From: Symbiodinium natans
Taxonomy: Eukaryota; Sar; Dinophyceae; Suessiales; Symbiodiniaceae
Assembly: GCA_905221605.1 (NCBI GenBank)
Contig: CAJNDS010002108.1
Span: 432,909 to 496,908, forward strand
Reading direction: 5' to 3'
DNA length: 64,000 bases
Shown: positions 52,955 to 63,228 of the stretch, in pieces
How positions within the stretch are numbered: position 1 is the stretch's first letter
Layout: each line of letters starts with the position of its first letter
Notes under the pieces: model-generated
What the model saw: only the letters and a program-made list of their open reading frames with translations
What the model was told of the DNA's origin: nothing
Database searches by the model: none
Made by a program: the position numbers and the translations under genes

Positions 52955-53058
52955 AAGCCCTATAAACCCTATAGACCCTACAAGCCCTATAAACCCTACA
53001 AACCCTATAAACCCTATAAACCCTAAAAACCCTAAAAGCCCTGAACCCGAAAACCCTT
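52955..53058 (-). repeat. Variant CCCTATAAA array
   Basis: Repeats of CCCTATAAA, CCCTACAAA and CCCTAAAA: a 9-base relative of the usual 7-base unit. Confidence 0.8.
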
Positions 53059-53072
53059 GTGGTGTTTTGAAG

Positions 53073-53177
53073 GCGACGCTTCTGGCCGCGGTGCCGCTGC
53101 CTGAAGCGGAGCGAGTGGCAGCAGCCATGCAGGCGCAGACATTTCGCTCGTCCAGCCTTGTGGAGTCCACGATTCGG
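53073..53177 (+). CDS. Candidate exon, cyclic-nucleotide-binding-like
   Basis: 35 codons in phase 0 from TTGAAG|G to CGG|gtattt, bracketed by repeat arrays on both sides. It reads LLAAVPLPEAERVAAAMQAQ followed by TF. This resembles the first helix and strand of cNMP-binding domains (VPLxxxLxxxERxxLAxAL...TF), as in PKA regulatory subunits and cyclic-nucleotide-gated proteins. The ligand-binding cassette is not present here. Confidence 0.5.
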
Positions 53178-53185
53178 GTATTTAA

Positions 53186-53213
53186 GGTTTAGGGTTTAGG
53201 GTTTAGGGTTTAA
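53186..53213 (+). repeat. TTTAGGG array
   Basis: Four units. Confidence 0.82.
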
Positions 53214-54249
53214 GTCTTTGAAATTGAAAATGCCGAGGCTGGCTGTGGCCTGCTAGCATGCTGCTGTGTTGCGGTGATTTTTTTGGCAGTTCCTTCTGGA
53301 ACAGATGGAGCATTCTCTGTGTAGTCAAAGCCCTTAAGAATTGGCTCACAGTTTCAGCTTTCCGGTGGGGCTGCGTTCATGTTTCAGTCGTCGTCGCGCT
53401 TTGGGTTTTGTGTTAGAGGACGGCCGTCGAGGTACCTGTGCAACACTGGCTGCTGAACGTTGCTTTTGAGAAACAAATGACTGGAGGAAAGTGACGTGCA
53501 TGTAGCTCTGGGCCTACACAAGGTACGGACAGCTAAACACCAATAGCGGTGCCATTGTGGGGCGGCTTTCAGGGACCTGCCTCGTGCGGGAAGTTAGTTC
53601 ATACTCGTAAGACCTGCTCACAAACTGGCTTGTCTTTATAACTTCGAGATTTGCTCGGGAGGCCTCCCTGAACTTCCCGGCCACGCCTTCTACAAGTTCT
53701 GCATCCACGCCCTGGAAGCCTCCGATGCTAGGACTGACCACCTTGCAGGGGCTTGAAAAGAAGTGTATAGAACTACAGTTGAAGGTTCTTTGTCATAGTT
53801 GGGCAACATTTTGTATTTTTAAGGGTACTTAAACCCAATAAGGAGTAGACATTTAAATTTTTGATACGATCCCAACCATGAACTAGGGTTGTGGCAACAT
53901 GCTGTGGCGCATTCCCGCAAGGAAGCCTCGGCATGGTTCTACTGCGCAGCTTGGCACAAGTAGAGCTACCAGCAGACAGCACCGACAGCACAAGCACCTG
54001 CGCAGCTTTGCTTGAGATCTGTTAGCCTGCTAGCCCAAACAGAAAATTCTTATTTGCAGCCTGCACGTGCCGAGCAGCAGCTTCCATAAGCCCATGGTGG
54101 AACATCGTCTGGGACCTCCGGGCGCGAAGCCGCTAAGTGATACTGGCTGCGAAGAGGGGGCGGCACGGGTCATATGATCATGCGATGCGCACACGAACCC
54201 AAGCAAGCGTGTCAGCAGCGTGCAGCCTCGTGAGACTCGTGCAAGGGCA
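53214..54249. other. No supported gene
   Basis: Nothing recognised. Confidence 0.45.
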
Positions 54250-54339
54250 TTAAACCCCAAACCCCAAACCCCAAACCCCAAACCCCAAACCCCAAACCCT
54301 AAACCCTAAACCTTTAAACCCTAAACCCTAAACCCTAGC
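54250..54339 (-). repeat. CCCCAAA/CCCTAAA array
   Basis: Six CCCCAAA units, then CCCTAAA. Confidence 0.9.
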
Positions 54340-54389
54340 TCATACCTAAACTTGTTACACGCTGTGAGGTCTATGAATGCAGTGCTAAG

Positions 54390-54473
54390 GTCTCGGAGCT
54401 CGGGTCCCAGGCCGGCTGCTACGACCGCTGGAGGCGCGAACGGGAAGGCCATATTTGCGCCCCAGACGTTCCT
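54390..54473 (+). CDS. Candidate exon between telomere-like arrays
   Basis: 28 codons in phase 0 from GCTAAG|G to CCT|GTTTAG. It reads VSELGSQAGCYDRWRREREG and ends CAPDVP. A CCCTAAA/CCCCAAA array precedes it and TTTAGGG/TTTGGGG follows. Confidence 0.55.
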
Positions 54474-54556
54474 GTTTAGGGTTTAGGGTTTGGGGTTTGG
54501 GGTTTGGGGTTTGGGGTTTGGGGTTTGGGGTTTAGGGTTTAGGGTTTAGGGTTTCA
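54474..54556 (+). repeat. TTTGGGG/TTTAGGG array
   Basis: Mirrors the array at 54250-54339, including its block of G-rich variants. Confidence 0.9.
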
Positions 54557-54736
54557 CAGCCTGAGGGTACATCCTAAGCCCTCAACACCGGTAGAATGCC
54601 CTATGGATCACTAGAGAATCCTGCGACCTCGGAGTCACAGCCTTGCATCTGCATTGGGGAGCCTGCAGCTGCGGTCTGCCTGGCGCGTGCACGGTCGCCG
54701 TAGTGCCGTGTGCCACTTAGGGTTCTGTAGTGTACC

Positions 54737-54763
54737 CAAAACCGTAAACCCTAAACCCTAAGT
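54737..54763 (-). repeat. Short CCCTAAA array
   Basis: Three units. Confidence 0.7.
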
Positions 54764-54944
54764 TGTGAGATAACTCTAGGATGGTTGAGATCTTGAGGGC
54801 TTCTTTGTGAAGGGTTCAGACGCGTGCATGGGGCACTAAACGTGCGGTGGCCGTGACGGGCAGCTAGTTAGAGCACAGATTTGCTGCAGTGTGGGAATTG
54901 CACAGTTGGTTGCAGGCCCCGCATGCACTGTGTGTCGAATGCCT

Positions 54945-54979
54945 TAACCCCTAAACCCCTAAACCCCAAACCCTAAACT
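54945..54979 (-). repeat. CCCTAAA array, degenerate
   Basis: Four to five units with extra C. Confidence 0.78.
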
Positions 54980-54993
54980 TAGTCTGCTCTCAG

Positions 54994-55095
54994 GAGGCCC
55001 GACTATGTGCAGGCGACGCCGTGAGGCTGCTCTCATCGCCCTTTGCCTTGCTGAAGGCCCCTTTTTGGAATGCTCAAGCGGATGTTGCTGTTTGA
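54994..55095 (+). CDS. Candidate exon
   Basis: After CTCAG|G the frame reads EARLCAGDAVRLLSSPFALL and reaches a TGA at 55093, or could end earlier at a GC donor after CTGAAG. A CCCTAAA array ends 15 bp upstream. Confidence 0.4.
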   Translation, partial: EARLCAGDAVRLLSSPFALLKAPFWNAQADVAV

Positions 55096-55359
55096 GGCTC
55101 TGAAGCTTTAGAGGGTTGCCCGGGCGCAGACACATGTTCAGATGTGGGAGAAAAGCCCCAAAGAAACTTAAGTGTCGGTCATGAGCAGGGCCGCTGCTGC
55201 GCGTCCAGCCCTACCGGGCTTTCTACATGGCTCATGCAGGCAGTTCGACTGGCAAATAGGATACAAGTCTTCCACGCACATTGTATATAAGCACGCATCG
55301 CCAGCTTTCCTCGTTCGGCACCGTCGAGCCATGAGTGTAAGCTGTCCTTGGCAGAACAG

Positions 55360-55427
55360 GCATCCCTCTTCCTGGGCATGGAGACGAAAGGCTTCATTGC
55401 CGCAGCTGAGGACCGCTTCTGGCATGA
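55360..55427 (+). CDS. Candidate exon before a telomere-like array
   Basis: The frame reads ASLFLGMETKGFIAAAEDRF after AACAG|G; the same frame is open upstream through CKLSLAEQ, so the true start may be earlier. It runs straight into a CCCTAAA array. Unrecognised. Confidence 0.45.
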
Positions 55428-55468
55428 TAAACCCTAAACCCTGAACCCTAAACCCTAAACCCTAAGCA
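55428..55468 (-). repeat. CCCTAAA array
   Basis: Five units directly after an open frame. Confidence 0.85.
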
Positions 55469-55601
55469 GGGCCTCCGTGAGACGTGTCTGGGAGTCTGGC
55501 CTTCGTCCAAGTCTGGGCATCCAGACTCAGTGCTCTCTGCCTCTGAGGTGTAGAAGTTCTAGCAGTCAAGGATCCAGTTGAACGTTTGTTCACCGCTCCT
55601 A

Positions 55602-55745
55602 AAGAAAACATAAGAACGACATGAATAGAGAGAGAACGAAAGAAGCAAGAGACAGATGAACAAAGAAAGAGAAGGACAGAAAAAAAAAAAAAAAAAAACA
55701 ATTGAGAAAGTGACAGGCAGCGACACAGAGAAAGAGTACAGGTCA
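55602..55745. repeat. Purine-rich AGA tract with A19
   Basis: GA-rich sequence containing 19 consecutive A at about 55680-55698. Confidence 0.8.
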
Positions 55746-56523
55746 CAACAGAGAAGTCGTTCTTTAGCCTGCAGGCGTCCAGGCTTGTCACACTACGCTC
55801 GGCCAGGGACTAACTGACAAAATGATGAGGATCCGACAAGGCTGTCTTTTAGAGACCGTTTGTTTATTTTTGTCGCACCCAACAGTGAAGAGACAGCGAA
55901 GCTTGTCGGGGCGTTTTGGGAGCTCGCATCCCCAAGCCAAACTTTTAAACCCACGACAGCACGCACTGGCACATTTTCGTGGCAAGAAGCAAGCTGCAAT
56001 TCGAGATGAAGGATGCTGCTTTGTAACGCAGCTCTTGTCAACAAGTTGCTTGCGTGGACAGCCAGAGGCTTGTCAACCCGCAGGAATTGAAAGTAAGACA
56101 TGAATCGCCGCCAAGCGAAGGGGATGCATGCTCCGCAGCGCGAGGCACAAACAAAGCTCTCACACACACAAACAGGCACGCCAAAGCGTGCACTTGCAAG
56201 ATGTATGGCGGAACATGCACGTATGCGCTACTTTATTCGACTTAAAACTCATATACTTGTTATTGTTATTGTTGTTCTTCTTATTATCATTATAATTATT
56301 AGTACTATTATTCATATAAAAAATGTTTAATATTGTTAGTATGGTTACTGTCATTAATATTGCTAATGAGCTCTTGAACACAAACGGTGGTGGATTCTGG
56401 ATACTAAGCTCCGACAGACGTGGGAAGCGAGAGACTCCGAAAAACAACGTAAAAGACAGACAGTGCGAGCAGAAGGGCGGCGTAGGGCAGCTGGCGAACT
56501 TGCCCAAAGAGGTGTGGTTGCGG
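55746..56523. other. No supported gene
   Basis: ATT-rich microsatellite at 56250-56350. Confidence 0.45.
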
Positions 56524-56606
56524 TTCAGGGTCTAGGGTTCAGGGTTCAGGGTTCAGGGTTCAGGGTTTAGGGTTTAGGGTTTAGGGTTTAGGGATTTAGG
56601 GTTTAG
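56524..56606 (+). repeat. TTCAGGG/TTTAGGG array
   Basis: Four GTTCAGG units, then TTTAGGG. Confidence 0.88.
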
Positions 56607-56636
56607 GGCTTGCCCTGTTCCTTTCGAGTCCGAGAG

Positions 56637-56726
56637 GCCGGCGTTTTTGCTTTGCTGGATGCCCGGCAGCTCCCGGGCGCCTGCGGCGGTGTTCTGGTCC
56701 GGGAGGCAGCGGCTCCTCTGCACTGA
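56637..56726 (+). CDS. Candidate exon, possibly terminal
   Basis: After GAGAG|G the frame reads AGVFALLDARQLPGACGGVL and ends at TGA 56724-56726. It lies 30 bp after a TTTAGGG array. Confidence 0.38.
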   Translation, partial: AGVFALLDARQLPGACGGVLVREAAAPLH

Positions 56727-56749
56727 GAGGATGCGAAAGGCATGGAGGA

Positions 56750-56845
56750 TATGGGGGTTTTCGAGAATGGGGGGGGTGCCTTTTTTGGGGCCCTTATTAA
56801 AAGGGAAATCTTACTATTTTGGGGGTCTATACTATGGGTCCCTCA
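56750..56845. repeat. Short dispersed repeat, family B
   Basis: Contains GGGGGTTTTCGAGAATGGGG and TTACTATTTTGGGGGTC. Confidence 0.55.
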
Positions 56846-57506
56846 TGAGGATATCAGGGTCACATCGGTTTTCAATATTTTTTCAATGGTTTTCGTGGAG
56901 GAGAGGCCATGACAGGTATATCTAGATGCAACAAGCGAGAGCCAGCATAGGTGGAGTCTACTGACAAAGTGCTTCGGAGGATGATGAGCTCGATCGGGCT
57001 CTCCAGTTCGTCAGGCGTTGGTGTAGGTGTGTGCGGGTGTATGTATGCGTGCGTGGGTGGGTGTAGGTGTCTGTGTCTGCGTCTGCGTCTGCATCTCTGT
57101 CGGTTTGTTGCGTTTTTAGAAGACCTTTTGGCCTGGGGTCGTCTTCCTCAGGTCTGTAAGTTCTCTCAGAGAGCTGCATGGAAGGCGCCAAATTCAGACT
57201 GCGGGCTTGTGACTGCCCATGGCATGCGGAAGTGCGACCCAATACTTCCCAAGCTACATCCTCAAACGCGATGCCTTTGTGGCTGTCTCAATGATTCTTC
57301 TGCGATTTCTCTTCTTGGTTGTCTGGGCTCGAAACACCCAAGAAAACCCGTAACGCCCCCTGGCATCAAGCCCTGAACAGAGCAAGCCTTTTTGCAAGCA
57401 TGAGAGCCCGATTGTGACACATATTTTACTTGGGCCCGTGTGGTTTCTGCAAAACTCATCGTCTTTTGCATCCGAGGAGTGCAGCTCTATCTGTTGGAAT
57501 TTTACC

Positions 57507-57609
57507 TTGGGATGTTGCCCCTTAGACTCACAGAGTCCTAAAAAGGGATGAAACAGGTACTATATCCAGTCCCCATTCAGGACTGTTAGTTTTGAGGGGA
57601 ACATCCCAA
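57507..57609. mobile_element. MITE family A copy
   Basis: Ends TTGGGATGTTGCCCC and GGGGAACATCCCAA; internal GGACTGTTAGT. Confidence 0.77.
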
Positions 57610-57897
57610 GTTCTACCTTGTTTGACTGATGGATGGAGGAGTGGAGATGGGGGGGGGTTGGGAATGTGGGGGGCCTTGGTGCTGCAGTTGCCAGAAATTC
57701 TTGGCAGTGCCGCTACAGGCCCACAAACATTGCCTGGCAAAGCAGTCCCAGAGACTGGCTGAGCCGGCTCGATTGTCTCCAGAACCTATAGATGGAAAGT
57801 TGCTGCCCGCGGGCCTGAAAGAGAATCAAGAGTTGCTTGCCATGCTTGCTTACGTGTGCTTACATCATGCTACAGAATCATGTTCTCAAAGCTGTTC

Positions 57898-57937
57898 CCC
57901 CTAAACCCTAGACCCTAAACCCTAAACCCTAAACCCA
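57898..57937 (-). repeat. CCCTAAA array
   Basis: Five units. Confidence 0.85.
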
Positions 57938-57947
57938 GCTTGCCCAG

Positions 57948-58012
57948 GATTCGGAACAGCCAGTGGCACTCATGGCACCTCCCTTCGGTGTCAAAGGCTC
58001 GGACTTGCCAGG
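57948..58012 (+). CDS. Candidate exon between telomere-like arrays
   Basis: From GCCCAG|G to CCAGG|GTTTAG. It reads DSEQPVALMAPPFGVKGSDL. A CCCTAAA array ends 10 bp before it and a TTTAGGG array starts at its last base. Confidence 0.52.
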
Positions 58013-58077
58013 GTTTAGGGTTTAGGGTTTAGGGTTTAGGGTTTAGGGTTCAGGGTTTAGGGTTTAGGGTTTAGGGG
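58012..58077 (+). repeat. TTTAGGG array
   Basis: Nine units. Confidence 0.9.
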
Positions 58078-59504
58078 TTGCAATACTAAATTCAGAAATG
58101 CGAGAAGGTCAAGGTCTTGAGTGGTTCTCCAAGATGATAGCATATGCTAACTTACAGTTGTGAATAAGTCTAGCACCGTTTGCTGCAAGGGTACACGTTC
58201 TAGGAGTTGACGTTCCAAGTCCAATTGCTTTCTGCCCCAGGCCAGGCAGCATCCTTGTGCGTAGTGTAGTATAGCATAGGGCCTACCAGGCCCAGTGCAA
58301 ACCCACTGAAAAACTGTTGAAGCTCACCTTCTTCATCACCTTTGCCCTCCATGATCCTTCTTCGTTCAGGGCAGCGGTGGCCGCTCAACCCTGTGATCCC
58401 TTTGAGCAGTGCGCTGGGCAACTTCCTGTGGATGCTGTGCGGACTGATTTGGCAGTTCAAGAGATTTTCGCATACTTTTTTGCATCCCTAGTACTTGGTG
58501 CCCATGGGGCTCGAGCAAGGTTGATCAACTTTCCATGCCGTGTGCCCCCAAAATGGGGTCTAGCGCGACAAGAATGTGCCCTCCGGACCATGCCAGGTAT
58601 CATCTCTGCCTTTCTGGGCACGCTGAGTGCAAGGTTCCTGCCACGGGATATGCAGAGCATCAGCAAGGCGCGAAGCCTGCGGCTGGTTCAGACCCGTGTG
58701 TGCAAGCTCATGGTGTACCAGGAGGGCTATTCGGCTTTAAAATCCTCATCATGAACCCTATAAAGAGGGCCTTTTAAGGGATAGGGTAAAAGAGCCCATC
58801 CTGGTATGCTGTTGTGGTTCCGCGTTTGGCTTTGGGTTTTGGGCTGGCAGATGCGATGTTGTGGGTTTGTCGGGAGTCGGGGCTGGAGAGGTTCCAAAGT
58901 ATTCCCTCACAGTCATCTAGTGGCATACTTATTATAGACTCCGCTGTACGACATATACGATTCTAGAACGCTGAATGTTTCGCACTTATTTCTCCGGGGT
59001 TTGCAGACTCATGCCTCAAAGTATTGGTCCCGTTGTTGCCGAAGGCAGCGAGTGAGACATCGGATCTGCTTGGTGGGGGCCAAAGAAAGTTGCGACTCTG
59101 CTGTTCTTGTCGGTCAGTTCTGGCATGTGTGTCATCATACACATGGTTGGCAGTCAGAGTGTTCAAGCATTAGTCTTTAGTTAGGGGGCACACGGCCAGA
59201 GTACATAGTGCATGGCTACTTCGTGTTCATGCCAGTAGACACGAGGGCCCCAAGTACTTCTTACATCATGCTTAGAGGCTTCGAGAAGCAGAGATCTTCT
59301 TCGACTCGAGGCCTCGCGCAAAATGTCCTGTGCACGCTGACGATCGTCCTCAACAGTCGAGAGGTCCTTCGTGCCAGCTCAGGGCCCGAGAGCTTGGCGT
59401 GCCCCACGCAATGTTGCGCACTCTGCAACTTATAATTGCGCAAGGGGCGTTGCAATCCGCTGCTGGTTGCTGTCGGACCATGTGTGCTGTGTCCGGCCGT
59501 GTAG
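58078..59504. other. No supported gene
   Basis: A 145-codon plus frame (58317-58754) and an 86-codon minus frame with a hydrophobic stretch (FFSGFALGLVGPMLYY) overlap; neither has splice-bounded support. Confidence 0.4.
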
Positions 59505-59615
59505 GTGGCAGCGCCCGTGCTGCTCCTCTCGCCCTTCAGCCTTCTGGCGGGCCCCAAGCTCGCGAAGGCTCTGCAAGAGCAGGGAGCCAAGGCTGCTACG
59601 CAGCGGCACTTGAAC
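59505..59615 (+). CDS. Candidate exon
   Basis: 37 codons in phase 0 from TGTAG|G to AAC|gtgggg. It reads VAAPVLLLSPFSLLAGPKLA and continues KALQEQGAKAATQR: a hydrophobic segment followed by a helix. Confidence 0.5.
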
Positions 59616-59782
59616 GTGGGGGTACCTGGAGCAAACTTGCCAGTTCTAAGCTGTGTGCACACCTGGTGTGTGCATATTCTGAGTTCTGAAGGTCGGCGTC
59701 ACCAGGGACGTCCCTGCACCTCGGATGGCAGTAGGGTGTACCGAAAACCGCATGAAAAGCATGTGCGCCCCGAAGACATTTC

Positions 59783-59875
59783 CGAAATTAGGAGTACCTT
59801 ATTGGGGTCCTTATCAGAAGGGAAGGGAGTCCTACGATTTGGGGGAATTGATCAGGGGTCCCTTATTTTCCTACA
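59783..59875. repeat. Short dispersed repeat, family B
   Basis: Contains TTTCCGAAATTAGGAGTACC and GGGAGTCCTACGATTTGGGG. Confidence 0.58.
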
Positions 59876-60271
59876 TTTGAGTATCTTGAACCGCTTCTGC
59901 GTTCAAAGATACCCCCAGCCCCCACTCCCACCCCACCCACAAAAATGCGAGTTCGTTTGTAGTCACAGATGCAAGGCTCATGATTTACTGAGACCGTCAC
60001 TCCCAGCACTGCCTGACCTCGTCTGTAACAGGACAGAAACAAACACAGTTGCCGTGCCAACGTGTCAACGGTGTCCTGACAATGCGCCCAGCCTGACGAT
60101 CTAAGCCCAAATCTAACCGCGACAGACAGAACAGCTCAAACTCAGGTCAGGCCGCCTCCTGTCGACGAGCTGTCACTTGGTACCGTGCGAGGTTCTTCGC
60201 TGCGCTCTTTGGCCGAGATGGGTTGGAGCTCTTAAAGGGTTGCTAGGAGCGTTATGCTATGGAGCGTCCCC

Positions 60272-60326
60272 CTTAACCCTGAACCCTAAACCCTAAACCC
60301 GATAAACCCTAAACCCTATAAACCCT
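60272..60326 (-). repeat. CCCTAAA array, degenerate
   Basis: Includes CCCGATAAA and CCCTATAAA units. Confidence 0.82.
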
Positions 60327-60629
60327 CTCTCTCTAGTTACCATATCGGGAATGCCGCCCAGGCTCTTTTTTTCAGGTCAGTTGTCACTGGCAGCCCAAGG
60401 ACTTGCAGCCTGGAGCTCTCACAAGCTTCCGGTTGTTTCAGAGCACTACCATCCTCATTGTTGCAGATTTCGGGCAAGCTGGGACCTGAAAGAACCGGTT
60501 TCCCAACCTTCAAAGTCATTGAAGCGTCCCAAGATTTGCAGAACGAAGAGCTCCCGGTCTGAATCCCAATAAGGGAAGTCGTCAGACCCCCCAGAACCCT
60601 AGGCTGTCGAACACGCATGCCCAGACCCG

Positions 60630-60693
60630 AAACCCTAAACCCTGAGCCCCAAGCCCTAAACCCTAAACCCTAAACCCTAAACCCTAAACCCCG
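60630..60693 (-). repeat. CCCTAAA array
   Basis: About eight units with CCCTGAG and CCCCAAG variants. Confidence 0.88.
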
Positions 60694-60710
60694 AGTTTCT
60701 CCCCGCCGAG

Positions 60711-60758
60711 GTGGGCTCAGCGATGCTGCTCCGCGTCGAGGGGCATGCTGCCAATCAG
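60711..60758 (+). CDS. Candidate exon
   Basis: 16 codons in phase 0 from CCGAG|G to CAG|gtcagg, reading VGSAMLLRVEGHAANQ. Lies between a CCCTAAA array on the left and a TTTAGGG array on the right. Confidence 0.45.
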
Positions 60759-60791
60759 GTCAGGTTGTGGATCTTACCATCGATCTTGCAT

Positions 60792-60831
60792 TTAGGGTTT
60801 AGGGTTTAGGGTTTAGGGATTTCAGGGTTTA
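60792..60831 (+). repeat. TTTAGGG array
   Basis: Five units. Confidence 0.83.
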
Positions 60832-62407
60832 TGGATCCAAAGGGCGCTGCCTCTTCTGAACAAGTGCTGCTTTGCGTTGTTTTCTTTGCCAAGCTTGGTG
60901 GAGAGAGAAAAGTGGGCGGTTCCACTTTGCTGTTTACCGTACGAGCATCACCGAAGAAATCCCCATGCACCGTACGAGCCCTCACCGCACAGCCTCTCCG
61001 AGAATTGCCTTGTCACTCCCACACGACATGGTCCCCATGGTATGGGTAGCCAGCAGCATGCACACCTACCTTCGAAGCTGCCCTCGTATGGATGCCCACA
61101 ATACACAGAAGCATCTCAATCCGGCCCATGCAGTAGTCTTGGCGTTGAATGGAGGAGATGTTCCATCAAAGAAGGCACATAAGATCAAGGAGGCATGAAC
61201 CCACCCAGATCGATGCACTTTGTTGCGCGGTCTGGCTGTCTTGTCCATACTTCTTTGTTGCGCGGTCTGGCTGTCTTGTCCATACTTCAATAAGAGCTAT
61301 CAGTATCCTCTCGCACCCATGGCGACGGACGGCGCATGTTCACTCGCAAAAGAAAACTCAGAAGTCTCCCAGTGACATGTTGCAACTTGTCGCAAGTGAC
61401 TCGCGAGCTTCCCACAGGCCATCTCATTTCGGATGCGAGATGCAGGCCGGGCAATTGGAATTGGCTGTCAAGGCTGCAATGTCTCTGACTGCTCGAGGAG
61501 CTTTGGTTTGCTCAAGATTCATGGGTTCGATGATGCTCGCCCGCGTGCTGAAGTTTAGAGCCTGTATGTGTCACTTAACATGAGGAGTTGAACCGGCACG
61601 GGCGTACGATGAGGATCAATATACAGGTCTCGCTTGTGTTGCGCAACACTCGCCCCAGAATCTCAATTCCGAGGAACGTGGTGCTCCCTCCCTCAAGCGC
61701 ACCAGAACAAACTGTTCAAGAGGTAGGATGTCCATGGGCGAGCTGCAGCATGCAAAAGCTCCCACTTTGCTGCGCCTTCATGAAGCCTTTCGCCCCAGGC
61801 ATGCTGGAGCATCCAAACAGCAGAGATAGCCTCAACCCCGACGGTTTTACTTCTTGATCCTAAGTCGTTCTTGGACTTGAGTAACTCCGAAGATGCGGGC
61901 GACGAGCAGGCCATGTTGATGTCCAAGAGGGCTCGGAAGTCCTGGCTGTCGACTTGGATGCAGCGGAAGGCCTCCTTGGGTGTGCAGCTGGGTCGTTTAG
62001 GAGGTGGTAGGATTTGCAGGGTTCGTTTAGCTTTCGTGGTTTGCAAAGGAGCATCGAGGGTGTAGCCGAGCTTGTAGCCGTTCAACGGTTTGAGCCTTCA
62101 GCGCTGTGTGTGTGTGTATGTGTGTATGCTTCTGCGGGAGCTTTCAGTATGCACCGATACACAGCCTGCATGTTGGCCCGGCAAGGAGGTTGAGGATTAA
62201 GGGGTTTCGTTTGAAAGCCTCGGTTCCAGGGTCCAGGGTTGCAGGGCCGCAGCTGGCGCGTGGTTGCCTTCAGCGCTGGTTGGGCGCCCGGCACCGCGCA
62301 GGAGACCCAGCATGAAATCCCTGACAGGATTTAGTACATGACATGCAATAGTGACATGATGACATGCAATAATGAGGTGCACCAAGGACGTGCACATGAC
62401 ATGTGGG
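60832..62407. other. No supported gene apart from a tandem duplication
   Basis: GT run at 62102-62127. Frames of up to 144 codons have no domain. Confidence 0.45.
61218..61287. repeat. 35-bp tandem duplication
   Basis: Two identical copies of CTTTGTTGCGCGG...CATACTT at 61218-61252 and 61253-61287. Confidence 0.85.
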
Positions 62408-62515
62408 TAAATCCCCAAGTAGGGGTACTCTTCATGTACCCCAAAGTATTAGAATCCTTATTATAGGAACCCCCCAAAAAGGGTACCCCTATTTTCGGAA
62501 ACCCCCCAAATAGGG
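62408..62515. repeat. Short dispersed repeat, family B
   Basis: Contains GTACCCCAAAGTATTAGAA and CCTATTTTCGGAAACCCCCC, and runs into a TTTAGGG array. Confidence 0.58.
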
Positions 62516-62570
62516 TTTAGGGTTTAGGGTTTGGGGTTTAGGGTTTAGGGTTTAGGGTTAGGGTTTTTTT
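62510..62570 (+). repeat. TTTAGGG array
   Basis: About eight units, adjoining a family B repeat. Confidence 0.88.
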
Positions 62571-62615
62571 ATTTGGGCCCTTCGGGGCCCTTGGCATTAG
62601 TTGCTGCATGCCGAG

Positions 62616-62669
62616 GTGGCCCCAGCCGCGCTGCGGTTTGGCCTCCCAAAGTCTGGAGGTTGGCAAGGG
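62616..62669 (+). CDS. Candidate exon ending in a telomere-like donor
   Basis: 18 codons in phase 0 from GCCGAG|G to CAAGGG|GTTTAG, reading VAPAALRFGLPKSGGWQG. TTTAGGG arrays lie on both sides. Confidence 0.4.
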
Positions 62670-62690
62670 GTTTAGGGTTTAGGGTTTAGG
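62668..62690 (+). repeat. Short TTTAGGG array
   Basis: Three units at the end of a candidate exon. Confidence 0.75.
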
Positions 62691-63228
62691 CTGCGGTATG
62701 CTCCAGGCATGGCTGCCCATCAGCCTCAATAGTTGTCGAGCAGAGCAGCCTACCATACACGATGCATCGGTATGCAGCGGCTGGCCTGTGAACTTTTTAC
62801 AAAGTTAAAAAATTTGAGTTTTGGACCCTGTTTCGTAGGGGCCCCCTGATTAAAGTTGGCTGGGTTATTCAGGACACCCTGACTGTTTGGGGGTACAGAC
62901 CAGGTCCCCCTTTGAAGTCAAACCGTTCCCGAAATCCGTCATTTTTTTTAGAGAATTCAGGGCTTGTTTCGGCCCAGAGGCTCCGAATTTGGATGACTTG
63001 GTCTCTTGGCTTAAAGCCGGGCCTTATGATTTTAAAGCCGGGCCCTGTGATTTTCAAGCCGACCTCATCCATTCCAACCGGCCCGAAACCATTACTTCCC
63101 TTTCTTGAAACCATTTGAAAAGTTGGTTTCGTTCAATCTGACAAAGAGGTGGTCCAGGAGCCCCCCTCGGCCCCAAATAACGGCATGTCAAGGCCCCGAC
63201 CTGGAGGCTCCGAATTTGGAAAAATCAT

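Noticed and set aside
54855-54925. A tRNA gene (TAGTTAGAGC resembling an A box)
   Set aside because: No convincing B box or cloverleaf; GGTTGCAGGCC deviates at the key TTC positions.
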